Shown piece after piece: positions 34,788 to 44,096 of a DNA stretch of 64,000 nucleotides (the first letter of the stretch is position 1; each line of letters starts with the position of its first letter). This stretch comes from Hyphomicrobiales bacterium (GTDB lineage Bacteria; Pseudomonadota; Alphaproteobacteria; Rhizobiales; Beijerinckiaceae). The notes beneath the pieces were generated by a model, which worked only from the letters and a program-made list of their open reading frames with translations, searched no databases and was not told the DNA's origin. Location of the stretch: assembly GCA_003963405.1 (NCBI GenBank), contig RXIY01000022.1:124001-188000 (forward strand). Reading direction: 5' to 3'. Position numbers and translations under genes: made by a program.

Positions 34788-34973
34788 TCAATCCTTCGGC
34801 CACCCTGCCGCTTTGTAGATTGTCCAGACGAGACCGGAGCCAAGGTCTTTCTTCGGGTGAGACAGGGAGATTATGGGGCCTGTCTTCGGGTTGCGAAAGA
34901 CATGGTGCGAGCCGGAGACGCGCAGGAGACTCCAACCTCCTGTCCGAGACGGAAGCGGGATCCCGTCACTCAC
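34788..34973 (-). CDS. hicA: HicA-type mRNA interferase toxin
   Basis: 61 residues with the double-stranded RNA-binding-like fold of HicA: GWSLLRVSGSHHVFRN (about residues 13-28), with the catalytic His in GSHH, then HPKKDLGSGLVWTIYKAAG. It should cleave mRNA. The only start in frame near the domain is a GTG that overlaps the stop of the UvrD-type helicase gene (GTGA). The first helix is unusual (SDGIPLPSRTGG instead of a SREVIRxLE-type helix), so the toxin may be weak or dead. HicB follows after 7 bp. Confidence 0.82.
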   Translation of the reverse strand: MSDGIPLPSRTGGWSLLRVSGSHHVFRNPKTGPIISLSHPKKDLGSGLVWTIYKAAGWPKD

Positions 34974-37291
34974 CCCGCCTGCAGAAAACTCTCCAGCACC
35001 ATCTTGCGCCCGGCCTTGTCGAAATCGACCGTGCATTTGTTGCCGTCGACCGCCGCCACGGTGCCGGGGCCGAATTTGAGGTGAAACACGCGCGCGCCCG
35101 CGCGATAGTTCGAGGCCGTCGATGCGCGCGCGATGATTTCGCCCTCGATCGTCAGCGGCGGCTTCGAGCGCGCCGGCTTGTCGCTGGCCGGCTCTCTCCG
35201 CGCGGCCTGGGCGCGTTTCCAGCCGGGGGTCGAATAGTCGGAGCCATAGACGTCGAGATTGGCAAAGCGCGAGACGCCATAGCCGCCATAGTGCGAACCG
35301 TTCGGCGCCTCGACGACCTCCACATGGGTCGGGGGCAGATTGTCGACGAAGCGCGAGGGGACGGTCGGCTGCCAGAGGCCGCGAATGCGGCGATTGCTCG
35401 CGAAGAAGATCCGGGCGCGGCGCTTCGCCCGCGTGAGGCCGACATAAGCGAGCCTCCGCTCCTCTTCGAGACCCGCGCGGCCCTGTTCGTCCAGCGAGCG
35501 CTGATGCGGGAACAACCCCTCCTCCCAGCCGGGGAGATAGACGGTCTCGAATTCGAGGCCCTTGGCGGCGTGCAGCGTCATGATCGAGACGCGCGCCTGC
35601 TCCTTGCCTTCTTCCGCTTCCATGACGAGCGAGACATGTTCGAGGAACGCGGCGAGGTCGGGGAAGTCCTCCATCGCGCGCACGAGTTCTTTCAGGTTTT
35701 CGAGCCTCCCGGCGGCTTCCGGCGTCTTGTCCTCGCGCCACATCTGCGTATAGCCGGACTCGTCCAGCACCATCTCGGCGAGTTCGTTCTGCGGCTTTGC
35801 GTCGATCAGGCCGCGCCAGCGGTCGAAGTCGGCGATGAGGCTTTTGAGCGCGCCGCGCGGTTTCGCTTTCAGTTCCTCGCTCTCGACGAGGACGCGGGCG
35901 GCCTGCATCAGGGGAACGCGCTCGCGGCGGCCGTATTCGTGCAGCACTTGCAGCGTGGCGTCTCCGAGCCCCCGCTTCGGCGTATTGACGACGCGCTCGA
36001 AGGCCAGATCGTCGGCGGGCTGGGCGACACAGCGCAGATAGGCGAGCGCGTCGCGGATTTCCGCCCGCTCGTAGAAGCGCGGGCCGCCGATGATGCGATA
36101 GGGCAGGCCGATCTCGACGAAACGCTCCTCGAATTCGCGCATCTGGAAGGAGGCGCGCACGAGGATCGCGACGTCCTCGAGCGAATGGCCCCGGCGCTGG
36201 AGCTGCTCGATGTCCTCGCCGATGATTCGGGCTTCCTCCTCGCTGTCCCAGACGCCGGTGAGCGTCGGCTTCTCGCCTTCTTCGCCGTCGGTGAAGAGCG
36301 TCTTGCCGAGGCGGCCTTCATTGTGCGCGATGAGATGCGAGGCGGCGGCGAGAATATGGCCCGTCGAGCGGTAATTGCGTTCGAGCCGCACGATCTTTGC
36401 GCCCGGAAAATCCTGCTCGAAGCGCAGGATGTTTTCCACTTCCGCGCCGCGCCAGCCGTAGATGCTCTGATCGTCGTCGCCCACGCAGCAGACATTGCGC
36501 CGCCCCTGCGACATCAGCCGCAGCCAGAGATATTGGACGGTGTTGGTGTCCTGATATTCATCGACCAGAATATATCGGAACCGCTTCTGATAATCGGCGA
36601 GAACGTCGGGATTGTCGCGCATGAGGCGCAGCGACTCGAGCAGCAGATCGCCGAAATCGACGGCGTTGAGAATCTTGAGCCGCTCCTGATAGAGCGCGTA
36701 AAGCGCCGCCCCCTTGCCATTGGCGAAGCTCTCGGCTTCGCCGGCCGGAACCTGGTTCGGCGAAAGGCCCCGGTTCTTCCAACCGTCGATGCGCGTCGCG
36801 AGAGCGCGGGCCGGCCAGCGCTTGTCGTCGACGTTCTCCGCCTGCAAAACCTGCTTCAGCAGCCGGATCTGGTCGTCCGTGTCGAGAATGGTGAAATTGG
36901 GCTTGAGCCCCACGAGCTCGGCGTGGCGGCGCAGGATCTTGGCGCTGATGGCGTGAAAGGTGCCGAGCCATTGCATGGCCTGCGCGCCCTCGCCGACGAG
37001 CATTTCCACACGCTCGCGCATTTCGCGCGCGGCCTTGTTGGTGAAGGTGACGGCGAGGATCTCGTGGGCGCGCGCCTTGCCGAGCGCAAGGAGGTGCGCA
37101 ATGCGCGTGGTGAGCGCCCGCGTCTTGCCCGTGCCGGCGCCGGCGAGCACCAGCACCGGCCCGTCGAGCGTCTCGACCGCCGCGCGCTGCTCCGGATTGA
37201 GCCCGTCGAGATAGCGCGGCCGCTGCGCCGCCGCCGCGGCGCGGGCGGCGAGCCCGCCGGCCTGCGGCGTGTAATCGTCTAGATCGGACAA
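34970..37291 (-). CDS. uvrD: UvrD/PcrA-type superfamily 1 DNA helicase
   Basis: 773 residues with all SF1A helicase motifs: Walker A AGAGTGKTRALT (about 51-62), TFTNKAAREM, VDEYQDTN, GDDDQSIYGWRGA, LERNYRST, and SIMTLHAAKGLEF with the LAYVGLTRAK block. A C-terminal tail ends in a Tudor-like segment, GARVFHLKFGPGTVAAVDG, as in PcrA/UvrD. It unwinds DNA 3'-5' in nucleotide excision and mismatch repair. The stop overlaps the hicA start, so a toxin-antitoxin pair sits behind it in the same transcript. Confidence 0.94.
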   Translation of the reverse strand: MSDLDDYTPQAGGLAARAAAAAQRPRYLDGLNPEQRAAVETLDGPVLVLAGAGTGKTRALTTRIAHLLALGKARAHEILAVTFTNKAAREMRERVEMLVGEGAQAMQWLGTFHAISAKILRRHAELVGLKPNFTILDTDDQIRLLKQVLQAENVDDKRWPARALATRIDGWKNRGLSPNQVPAGEAESFANGKGAALYALYQERLKILNAVDFGDLLLESLRLMRDNPDVLADYQKRFRYILVDEYQDTNTVQYLWLRLMSQGRRNVCCVGDDDQSIYGWRGAEVENILRFEQDFPGAKIVRLERNYRSTGHILAAASHLIAHNEGRLGKTLFTDGEEGEKPTLTGVWDSEEEARIIGEDIEQLQRRGHSLEDVAILVRASFQMREFEERFVEIGLPYRIIGGPRFYERAEIRDALAYLRCVAQPADDLAFERVVNTPKRGLGDATLQVLHEYGRRERVPLMQAARVLVESEELKAKPRGALKSLIADFDRWRGLIDAKPQNELAEMVLDESGYTQMWREDKTPEAAGRLENLKELVRAMEDFPDLAAFLEHVSLVMEAEEGKEQARVSIMTLHAAKGLEFETVYLPGWEEGLFPHQRSLDEQGRAGLEEERRLAYVGLTRAKRRARIFFASNRRIRGLWQPTVPSRFVDNLPPTHVEVVEAPNGSHYGGYGVSRFANLDVYGSDYSTPGWKRAQAARREPASDKPARSKPPLTIEGEIIARASTASNYRAGARVFHLKFGPGTVAAVDGNKCTVDFDKAGRKMVLESFLQAG

Positions 37292-37380
37292 CCGTTTCTC
37301 CCCGATGATTCACTTTTCAGCATATAGGAGAACGGAACGCGAATCACGATCTGCCGCCCGCGTGGCCGGCGCCGACTCTG

Positions 37381-37746
37381 TTACTTGACCGATTCGAACT
37401 GTTGCAGCGCGAGCTCCGCCTGTTCCGTCGCTTTGGCGACGCGCTTGTCGTAGCTCGTGCCCTTGGCGAGCTTCACGGCCTTGCGCAGATATTTGATGCC
37501 CTTGCGGATCGGATCGACGGGCGTCTGCCAGACGGCGCTGCGGGCGCGGTCGATCGCGTCTTCGGCATGTTCGACGAAGGAGCCGGCCTGAAGCTGCTTG
37601 CCCGCGTCGATGGCGGCGCGCGTCTCCGTGATCGCCTCCTCGAGATAATTCGGGTCCGCAACGGCGGGCCGGGCGAAAAGGCCGAGGCCAAGGCCGATGC
37701 CGAGCCCCATGCTCAAAGCGACAATCATCAATCGACGCGACGTCAT
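37381..37746 (-). CDS. Exported helical protein, SmbP-like
   Basis: A 121-residue product with a signal peptide or N-terminal membrane segment (LMIVALSMGLGIGLGLGLF) and an all-helical mature part with amphipathic repeats (EEAITETRAAIDAGKQ, VEHAEDAIDRARSAV, EQAELALQQFE). This recalls small metal-binding SmbP-type proteins, but few histidines are present, so metal binding is doubtful. The start at 37746 fits the signal peptide. It is divergent from cobB with a 130-bp gap. Confidence 0.65.
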   Translation of the reverse strand: MTSRRLMIVALSMGLGIGLGLGLFARPAVADPNYLEEAITETRAAIDAGKQLQAGSFVEHAEDAIDRARSAVWQTPVDPIRKGIKYLRKAVKLAKGTSYDKRVAKATEQAELALQQFESVK

Positions 37747-37876
37747 TTTTGCGCTCTCCCTGAAAACGGCCAGGCCGAAACTGACGCCCATGTTGCGCAT
37801 TTTTGCGCTGGCCTCAACTTTTGGCCCCGGATCGCCTATCAGCTGTCCCGCGTGGAGGGTCACAAGGAGCGGCGTC

Positions 37877-38581
37877 ATGCGCATATTCGTGCTGACCGGG
37901 GCGGGCGTCTCGGCTGAAAGCGGGCTGGGCACATTTCGCGACGCATCGGGGACGGGCCTCTGGGCGCGCTTCGATCCGATGACGCTCGCGACGCCCGAAG
38001 CCTTCGCGCGGACGCCCGAGGCCGTTCACGAATTCTATAATTTCCGCCGTCGCAACCTGCTGTCGGCGCGCCCCAACGCGGCCCATGACGCGCTGGCCCG
38101 GTTGCAGCGGGAGATGGCCGCGAGGGGCGGCGCGGCGACGCTCGTCACGCAGAATATCGACGATCTGCTCGAACGCGGCGGCGCGCGGGAGGTGATCCAT
38201 ATGCATGGGGAGTTGCTGAAAGCGCGTTGCGCCGCCTGCGGCGGCCTGCGCGACCAGCGCGCGGACCTCTCCACAGCGGATCGCTGCGGCGACTGCGGCC
38301 GCATCGGCGCCATGCGGCCGCATGTGGTCTGGTTCGGCGAGACGCCGCTCCACATGGAGGAGATCACAGCAGCCCTCGCTGCGGCGAGCCTCTTCGTCTC
38401 CATCGGAACCTCGGGCTCCGTCTATCCGGCGGCGGGCTTCGTCTCGCTGGCGCGCCGGCTCGGCGTCGCCACATGCGAAATCAATCTCGAGCCTTCCGAC
38501 AACGCCGGGCAATTCGATCAGACGCGCTATGGCGCAGCGAGCGAGCTGGTTCCGGCTTGGGTCGAGGAGATGTTGCGATAG
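37877..38581 (+). CDS. cobB: NAD-dependent protein deacylase CobB (sirtuin)
   Basis: 234 residues with the sirtuin blocks GAGVSAESGLGTFR (7-20), TQNIDDLLERGG, catalytic His in IHMHGEL and four zinc cysteines (CAAC and CGDC). A and Y/R residues in the AMTLATPEAF and FYNFRR region suggest class III (desuccinylase/deacetylase). It removes acyl groups from lysines, for example on acetyl-CoA synthetase. AAGGAG precedes the ATG. Confidence 0.92.
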   Translation: MRIFVLTGAGVSAESGLGTFRDASGTGLWARFDPMTLATPEAFARTPEAVHEFYNFRRRNLLSARPNAAHDALARLQREMAARGGAATLVTQNIDDLLERGGAREVIHMHGELLKARCAACGGLRDQRADLSTADRCGDCGRIGAMRPHVVWFGETPLHMEEITAALAAASLFVSIGTSGSVYPAAGFVSLARRLGVATCEINLEPSDNAGQFDQTRYGAASELVPAWVEEMLR

Positions 38582-38591
38582 CCGGGAAAGG

Positions 38592-38990
38592 TCAGTTGTC
38601 GCCGGGCAGTTCGGGCAGGGGGAGGATCTCTATGCCGTCCTCGAGCAGCGCCTTCGCCTCCTCGAACGTGGCGCGGCCCCTTATGGGCCGGCGCTCGATC
38701 TCGCCGTCCTCCATTCCGCGCGCCTCCTGCGGGAAGCGCTCGCCGACATCCTCTGTCCCGGCGACGACCTTCTCGCGCAGTTTGCGGATCATTCCGCGCA
38801 GTCGCGCCGCTTCGGCGTCGCGGCCGCCGCGGGCCACATGGGGCGCCATCACGGCGCGGGTGACGCTCGTCGAGGCGCAGTAGGGGCAGGAAACCAGGCG
38901 CTGGGACGATTGGGTCTCAAAAGTCTCGCTGTCCCGGAACCAGCCGTCGAAATTGTGCCCTTCCTCGCAGACGAGCGCGTAGCGGATCAT
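38592..38990 (-). CDS. DUF1178 protein
   Basis: 132 residues. The N-terminal IRYALVCEEGHNFDGWFRDSETFE with VSCPYCASTSV forms a small zinc-ribbon-like C...CPYC fold. The middle is a helical stretch and the end is acidic. The family is widespread in Alphaproteobacteria and has no known role. Its ATG overlaps the grxC stop (ATGA), so it is translated with glutaredoxin. Confidence 0.85.
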   Translation of the reverse strand: MIRYALVCEEGHNFDGWFRDSETFETQSSQRLVSCPYCASTSVTRAVMAPHVARGGRDAEAARLRGMIRKLREKVVAGTEDVGERFPQEARGMEDGEIERRPIRGRATFEEAKALLEDGIEILPLPELPGDN

Positions 38991-39256
38991 GCCGGCGCCC
39001 CCGCCGAAAGCAGCGGGTCGAGCCCGCCGGCGCCATCGAGCGCATGAAGATCGTCACAGCCGCCGATATGCCTGCCATTGATGAAGATCTGCGGCACGGT
39101 CGTGCGGCCGCCGGCGCGTTCGCTCATCGCCCGGCGTCCGGCCGGATCGCCGGCGACGCTGATCTCCACGAAGGCCACGCCCTTGTTTGTGAGCAGTCTT
39201 TTTGCGGCGATGCAGTAGGGACAGGTGGGGGTCGTGTAGATCTCGATATGCGCCAT
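38987..39256 (-). CDS. grxC: Glutaredoxin 3
   Basis: 89 residues with the thioredoxin fold, active-site CPYC (residues 12-15), the cis-proline TVPQIFI and GGCDDLHAL, which holds glutathione. It reduces protein and glutathione mixed disulfides in the cytosol. It shares four bases with the next gene. This grxC-DUF1178 order, with comF upstream, is common in Alphaproteobacteria. Confidence 0.94.
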   Translation of the reverse strand: MAHIEIYTTPTCPYCIAAKRLLTNKGVAFVEISVAGDPAGRRAMSERAGGRTTVPQIFINGRHIGGCDDLHALDGAGGLDPLLSAGAPA

Positions 39257-39309
39257 TGGGATTTGAGCCCTCGTCCGGCGATTTCATTGCACCGCTTATA
39301 CGCCCGAAG

Positions 39310-40083
39310 TCACGCGCTTGTCACGGCCCGGGCGAAGACCAGCAGATCGACGCGCGCCGCGCCGGCGCGAAGCAGCGCGCGCGCCGCGGCGTTGGCTGTC
39401 GCCCCGGTCGTCAGAACGTCGTCGACGAGGAGAATGTTTCGGCCTTCCAGACGGGACGCCCGCTCGGGGTCGATGCGGAACGCTCCGGAAAGATTGGCGG
39501 CGCGCTGGGCGCGGGAAAGCCCGACCTGTGGGGCCGTCGCCTTCACGCGCAGGAGCGCCAGCGTTTCGACTGGCACGCCGCTTTCGCGCGACACGATTCG
39601 GGCGAGTTCGGCCGACTGATTGAACCGCCTGGCCGCGAGCCGCAGGCGATGCAGGGGAATGGGCGCCAGGAGATCGGCCTCGGCGAGGAGGTCGGCCCCG
39701 GCGCGGGCCATCCAGCGTCCCATCGGTCCCGCGAGCTCCAGGCGGTCATGATATTTCAGCCGATGCGCGAGCGAGCGCGCCTTGTCGCTGTCGTAGCGCG
39801 CGACGGCCCGCGCCCGCGAGAAGACGGGCGGATTGGCGGCGGCTTCGGGCGAGATCAACCCGGCCTGTCCGAGATCCTGCTCGAAGGGCGTGCCGAGCCT
39901 TTCGCAAAAGGGTCGCTCGATGAAGGCGACCTCGCGCCAGCAGTCGGCGCAGAGCGCGCCATGTTCGGCGACGGCGCGGCGGCAGGCGAGACAGGCCGGC
40001 GGATAGACCAGGTCGAGCAGCGCGGCGCCCGCGCGTCTGGCCACGGCGGCGAGGGGACCAAGGCTGACGGGACGAAGCGGCAT
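39310..40083 (-). CDS. comF: ComF-family phosphoribosyltransferase-like protein
   Basis: 257 residues with an N-terminal zinc-finger-like part (PACLACRRAV and LCADCW) and a type I PRTase domain with the PRPP loop ILLVDDVLTTGAT (about residues 215-227). ComF proteins help single-stranded DNA use during natural transformation, but in many non-competent bacteria the role is unclear. It lies 53 bp upstream of grxC on the same strand and may share its transcript. Confidence 0.88.
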   Translation of the reverse strand: MPLRPVSLGPLAAVARRAGAALLDLVYPPACLACRRAVAEHGALCADCWREVAFIERPFCERLGTPFEQDLGQAGLISPEAAANPPVFSRARAVARYDSDKARSLAHRLKYHDRLELAGPMGRWMARAGADLLAEADLLAPIPLHRLRLAARRFNQSAELARIVSRESGVPVETLALLRVKATAPQVGLSRAQRAANLSGAFRIDPERASRLEGRNILLVDDVLTTGATANAAARALLRAGAARVDLLVFARAVTSA

Positions 40084-40175
40084 CTTTGCTTTTTAACGCG
40101 GGGCCTCGTCCCTGTCCGCCCCCGAAAGCGGGAGAAGGGCTCTCCAGATCGTCGGGAAGGGTTGGGGACGGGGCG

Positions 40176-41330
40176 CTATCCGAGCAGCCCGCCCCGCGCC
40201 GGCGCGAGCGGATTATTCGTCAGTGCCTCGGCGTCGGGCGTATCGACCGCCGGCCGGGAGATGAGCGCCGCATAGAGGCCCTCGACGAAGGAGCGGTCGA
40301 GGTCCTTCACGATGAAGACGATGCGGGTGCGGCGATCCGCGTCGGGCCAGGCCTCGAGACGGTGCGGCGGATGGAAGACGTGCTGCACGCCATGGATGAC
40401 CACCGGGCGCTCGGGCGCATCGGAGAGAGCGACGATTCCCTTCACGCGCAGCAGGCGCGGTCCATGGGTGTGGCGCAGCAGATCGATGAAAATATCGAAG
40501 GAGGGCGGGGTGAAGGGCGTGTCGCCGGTCAGGCAGAAGGCCTGGATATGGTCGTCGTGGCGGTTGACGTCGTGATGGTGATGGCCGTGGCCCGCATGGT
40601 CGTGACCGTGATGCTCCTGCGCCTCCACGGCCTCGGCGTTGAGCCAGTCGCGCACCCGAGGGGTCTTGGCGCCGAGATCGTAGAGGCCGCAGTCGAGCAG
40701 CGCCTGCGGCGTGGCCTCGCCTCTCGCCGCGACGAGGATGCGGGCCGTCGGATTGAGGGCGCGCAGACGCGCGGTCAGGCGCTCCTCATGCGCCGCGCCT
40801 TCGGGCAGATCGGTCTTCGTGACGACCAGACGGTCGGCGACGGCCGCCTGCTTCACGGCCTCCTCATGCGCATCGAGCGTCGACTCGCCATTGACCGCGT
40901 CCACCACGGCGATGACGCCGTCGAGGCGGAAACGCATCACGAGATAGGGGTGGCTCATGATCGTGTGGAGGATCGGGGCCGGATCGGCCAGCCCCGTCGT
41001 CTCCAGCACGACGCGGCGGAATGGCGCGATCCGCCCGTTGTCGAGCCGGCGCAGCAGGTCCTCGAGCGTATGGACGAGATCGCCGCGGATCGTGCAGCAG
41101 ACGCAGCCCGAACTCATCATCACCATGTCGCCGTCGATCTTCTCGATGAAGAGATGGTCGAGGCCGACCTCGCCGAACTCATTGATGAGGACGAGCGTGT
41201 CGGAAAGCTCGGGCGCGGCGAGAAGCTCATTGAGCAGCGTCGTCTTTCCTGCGCCGAGAAATCCGGTGAGGATGGTCAGGGGAAGAGGCGGCGGCGGCCG
41301 GCGGGCCGCCGCTGGGGCGCTGTCGCTCAC
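40176..41330 (-). CDS. CobW/COG0523 GTPase, metallochaperone
   Basis: 384 residues. The G3E GTPase has Walker A GFLGAGKTT (23-31), the metal motif GCVCC (75-79) and NKxD-like TKTD. A histidine-rich loop (EHHGHDHAGHGHHHHDVNRH, about 235-255) precedes the C-terminal CobW domain. Such proteins deliver zinc, cobalt or other metals; the His loop points to zinc or nickel handling. The start is GTG and overlaps the dacA stop (GTGA), so it is translated with the carboxypeptidase gene. Confidence 0.9.
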   Translation of the reverse strand: MSDSAPAAARRPPPPLPLTILTGFLGAGKTTLLNELLAAPELSDTLVLINEFGEVGLDHLFIEKIDGDMVMMSSGCVCCTIRGDLVHTLEDLLRRLDNGRIAPFRRVVLETTGLADPAPILHTIMSHPYLVMRFRLDGVIAVVDAVNGESTLDAHEEAVKQAAVADRLVVTKTDLPEGAAHEERLTARLRALNPTARILVAARGEATPQALLDCGLYDLGAKTPRVRDWLNAEAVEAQEHHGHDHAGHGHHHHDVNRHDDHIQAFCLTGDTPFTPPSFDIFIDLLRHTHGPRLLRVKGIVALSDAPERPVVIHGVQHVFHPPHRLEAWPDADRRTRIVFIVKDLDRSFVEGLYAALISRPAVDTPDAEALTNNPLAPARGGLLG

Positions 41331-42823
41331 GGAGTCTTGACCTGCGGTTTGGCGGCGGTCTGCGTCTTGGTCGGCGCCGGCTTGGCGGCGGCGGCGGCGG
41401 CTTTCGCGGGCTGGGCGGGCTTGCCCGTGGCGTTGGCTTTGGCGCCGGCCTTGGCGGCGGCTTTGCCGGCGGGTTTGGCGGCGGCCTTTGCCGGCTTCTC
41501 CGGCTTTTCGTCGCCCGCCGCCTTGTCGTCCACGGCGATATCGTCGACGGGCGCCGGCGTGGCGACGGGCGAGACGCGCTTGGCGGCGCGCTTCGCGCCC
41601 CGTTTGGCCTGGCGCATGTTCACGGCGTCGGGCGCCGCCCGGCTGATCGGCGAGGCTTCGCCGCCCGCGGGCTCGGGGTTGTTGGCGTAGGCGGAATAAT
41701 CGGTCTGCTCGCCGATCGGCGCGCCGGGCGCGCGGGCGCGCGCCACGGGACCGGCATAGCCCGGCGCGCGGCCGGCGTAGACGGGCACCGGATCGAAATG
41801 CGGACGCGGCAGGCGCGCGAGATCCTTGGCGCTGATCCGCTGCTGGGCCGAGGCGGCGTCGAGCAGCGGGACGCCGGTCGATCCGCCGCCGATCGGAATG
41901 GAGACGTCCTCGACCTCGTTCATGAATTCGGCCATGGCCGGACCGCGGTTGCGGCAGACGCTGTCGCGCAGATCGGGGGCCGGGCCGGGACCAGGAGCGG
42001 CGATCGAGGCGAGCGATCCGGAGGCGCTCGACTGGAAGCCGCGATCGAGCAGGGCGGCGGCCTTGGCCGTGCGCGCGGCGGCGGACGGCGCGCCGAGCAC
42101 GACGGCGATCAGCCGCTGATTGCCATGGCTGGCGGAGGCGACGACATTGAAGCCGGCAGGGCAGGTGAAGCCCGTCTTCATGCCGTCGGCGCCGGGATAG
42201 CGTCCGAGCAGGCCGTTGTGCGTGGGATGGATCTGCCGGCCGAACTGCATGGCCCCGATGTTCCAGAGGTTGGCGTATTCGGGAAATTGCAGATAGAGCG
42301 CCCGGCCCAGGATCGCGAGATCGCGCGCTGAGGTGACCTGCCGCGTATCCGGCAGGCCGTTGGGATTGACCCAGGTGGACTGCGTCATGCCGAGCTTTTG
42401 CGAGGCGTGGTTCATCTCCTCGGCGAAGGCCTCGACCGAGCCCGAGACGCCCTCCGCGATGGCGACAGCGATGTCATTGGCCGATTTCACCATCAGCATG
42501 ATCAGCGCGTTCTGCAGCGTCACCTCGGAGCCCGGCCGAAAGCCCATCTTCGAGGGCGCCATGCGGGCGGCGCGCGGCGACATCATCAGCGGCGTGTCCA
42601 TCGTGATGCGGCCGGCGCGCACCGCGTCGAGGGCCACATAGGCGGTCATCAGCTTGGTCAGCGACGCGGGATACCAGGAGGCGGTCGGCTGGTCCTGCGA
42701 GAGCACCGCGCCCGAGGATACGTCGATGACGAGCGAAGGCGAGCCCTGCGCGGCGGGAATGGCGAGGGTCGCGAGGACGGACGCAAATGCGCCGAGACGT
42801 GCCAGTCTCCTCAACGTCGTCAT
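41327..42823 (-). CDS. dacA: D-alanyl-D-alanine carboxypeptidase (PBP5 type)
   Basis: 498 residues. A signal peptide (1-27) precedes a class S11 penicillin-binding domain with SLTK (54-57), SAN (114-116) and KTG (216-218). The last 150 residues are a low-complexity tail rich in Ala, Lys and Pro, ending KTQTAAKPQVKTP, where PBP5-type enzymes normally have a beta domain and an amphipathic anchor. It trims the terminal D-Ala of peptidoglycan stem peptides. The ATG at 42823 has GAGAGG upstream. It is divergent from the LysR gene. Confidence 0.88.
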   Translation of the reverse strand: MTTLRRLARLGAFASVLATLAIPAAQGSPSLVIDVSSGAVLSQDQPTASWYPASLTKLMTAYVALDAVRAGRITMDTPLMMSPRAARMAPSKMGFRPGSEVTLQNALIMLMVKSANDIAVAIAEGVSGSVEAFAEEMNHASQKLGMTQSTWVNPNGLPDTRQVTSARDLAILGRALYLQFPEYANLWNIGAMQFGRQIHPTHNGLLGRYPGADGMKTGFTCPAGFNVVASASHGNQRLIAVVLGAPSAAARTAKAAALLDRGFQSSASGSLASIAAPGPGPAPDLRDSVCRNRGPAMAEFMNEVEDVSIPIGGGSTGVPLLDAASAQQRISAKDLARLPRPHFDPVPVYAGRAPGYAGPVARARAPGAPIGEQTDYSAYANNPEPAGGEASPISRAAPDAVNMRQAKRGAKRAAKRVSPVATPAPVDDIAVDDKAAGDEKPEKPAKAAAKPAGKAAAKAGAKANATGKPAQPAKAAAAAAKPAPTKTQTAAKPQVKTP

Positions 42824-43196
42824 TGGCAAATGCCTCTCGTAGGTCGCGCCGGCCGGCGGCAGCAGGTGGGAAAATAAAGTTAATCCGAAACGCACCAATT
42901 GGGGGGAAATTGTGGCGCGGCCAGCCTGCCGGGGGCCCGGCGGGCCGCTCGGCGCCCGCCCCGCCGGCCAACCGGCCGATCTATTCGCGGTAGCCTTTGC
43001 GGCCTGCGCGCCGGCGGCGTCTGTCGCTCTCCCGCGATTTTTCGGGCGTTCCGCGCCGGGATGTGCTAGCGGATGTCACGAGCGAAACAAGAAAAAGGGC
43101 GTTCGGCGCCGCCCCTTCCAAGAGCGGCTCCGCCTTTTTCGCCAAGGAACGGCTTTCGCCAAGGGACGGCGCGGCCAGGCGCCGAAACGCTTCGAC
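42824..43196. other. Gene-free divergent region between dacA and the LysR gene
   Basis: 373 bp without a convincing gene. An AT-rich patch at 42873-42904 suggests a promoter for dacA. Open frames here are extensions of the LysR frame without ribosome sites. Confidence 0.45.
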
Positions 43197-44096
43197 GTGA
43201 TCGACAAACTCGAATTTCTCATCACCGTCGCCAGCGAAAAGAGCTTTTCGCGCGCGGCGGAACTCTGCGGCGTCACTCAGCCGACGCTCTCCGCAGGCAT
43301 CAAGCAGCTCGAGGATTCGCTCGGGGTGCTGCTCGTCAACCGCTCATCCCGCTTCCACGGGCTGACGGCCGAGGGCGAGCGCGTGCTGGAATGGGCCAAG
43401 CGGATCGTGGGCGACGCCCGCGCCATGCGCCAGGAAGTGCGGACCCTGCGGGAGGGCCTCTCCGGCCAGCTCAAGATCGCCGTCATTCCCACGGCCGAGG
43501 GCATCGTCTCGGCGTTGACGACCCCCTATCGCGAGAAGCACCCGCATGTGCGCTTCAAGGTCGTCTCGGCGTCCAGCGCGGAGGTGCTGGCCATGCTCGA
43601 CAATCTCGAGATCGACGCGGGCGTCACCTATCTCGACAACGAGCCTCTGGGCCGCGTGCGGACCGTGCCGCTCTGTTCGGAGCGCTACAGGCTGTTGACG
43701 ACGGCGGGCAATCCGCTCGGCGACCGCGACCGCGTCACCTGGGCCGAGGTCGGGCGCATCGATCTGTGCCTTCTGACGCCCGACATGCAGAATCGCCGGA
43801 TCATCGAGCGACTCATTGGCGCAGGCGGCGCGGAGCCGACGCCGATCCTGGAGTCGAACTCGGTCATTCTCCTTTACGACCATGTGAAATCCGGCCGGTG
43901 GGCGACCATCCTTCCGGAAAAACTCGCGAAAACAATGGGCGCCTCGCCGCCCTTGCGCTCCATTCCGATCGTCGAGCCCGAGGCGGGGCATGAAATTGGA
44001 CTGGTCGCGCCTCTGCGCGATCCGGTCATTCCGCTCGTCGGCGCGCTCGTCGCGGAGGCGAAGACGCTCGCCGAAAGTGGCAGGCTGGATGATTGA
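43197..44096 (+). CDS. LysR-type regulator, probable FdsR
   Basis: 299 residues. The N-terminal winged helix (SFSRAAELCGVTQPTLSAGIKQLEDSLG region, about 14-45) and a substrate-binding C-terminal domain are typical LysR. It lies directly upstream of, and in line with, the fds formate dehydrogenase operon; FdsR has that place in Cupriavidus necator. So formate-responsive control of fdsGBA is likely but inferred. A GTG start is used here; the frame is open further upstream but without family similarity. Confidence 0.82.
   Translation: MIDKLEFLITVASEKSFSRAAELCGVTQPTLSAGIKQLEDSLGVLLVNRSSRFHGLTAEGERVLEWAKRIVGDARAMRQEVRTLREGLSGQLKIAVIPTAEGIVSALTTPYREKHPHVRFKVVSASSAEVLAMLDNLEIDAGVTYLDNEPLGRVRTVPLCSERYRLLTTAGNPLGDRDRVTWAEVGRIDLCLLTPDMQNRRIIERLIGAGGAEPTPILESNSVILLYDHVKSGRWATILPEKLAKTMGASPPLRSIPIVEPEAGHEIGLVAPLRDPVIPLVGALVAEAKTLAESGRLDD

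Noticed and set aside
34769..37282. Plus-strand open frame of 837 codons antisense to the helicase
   Set aside because: The helicase has all SF1 motifs on the other strand. This frame has none and lacks a ribosome site.
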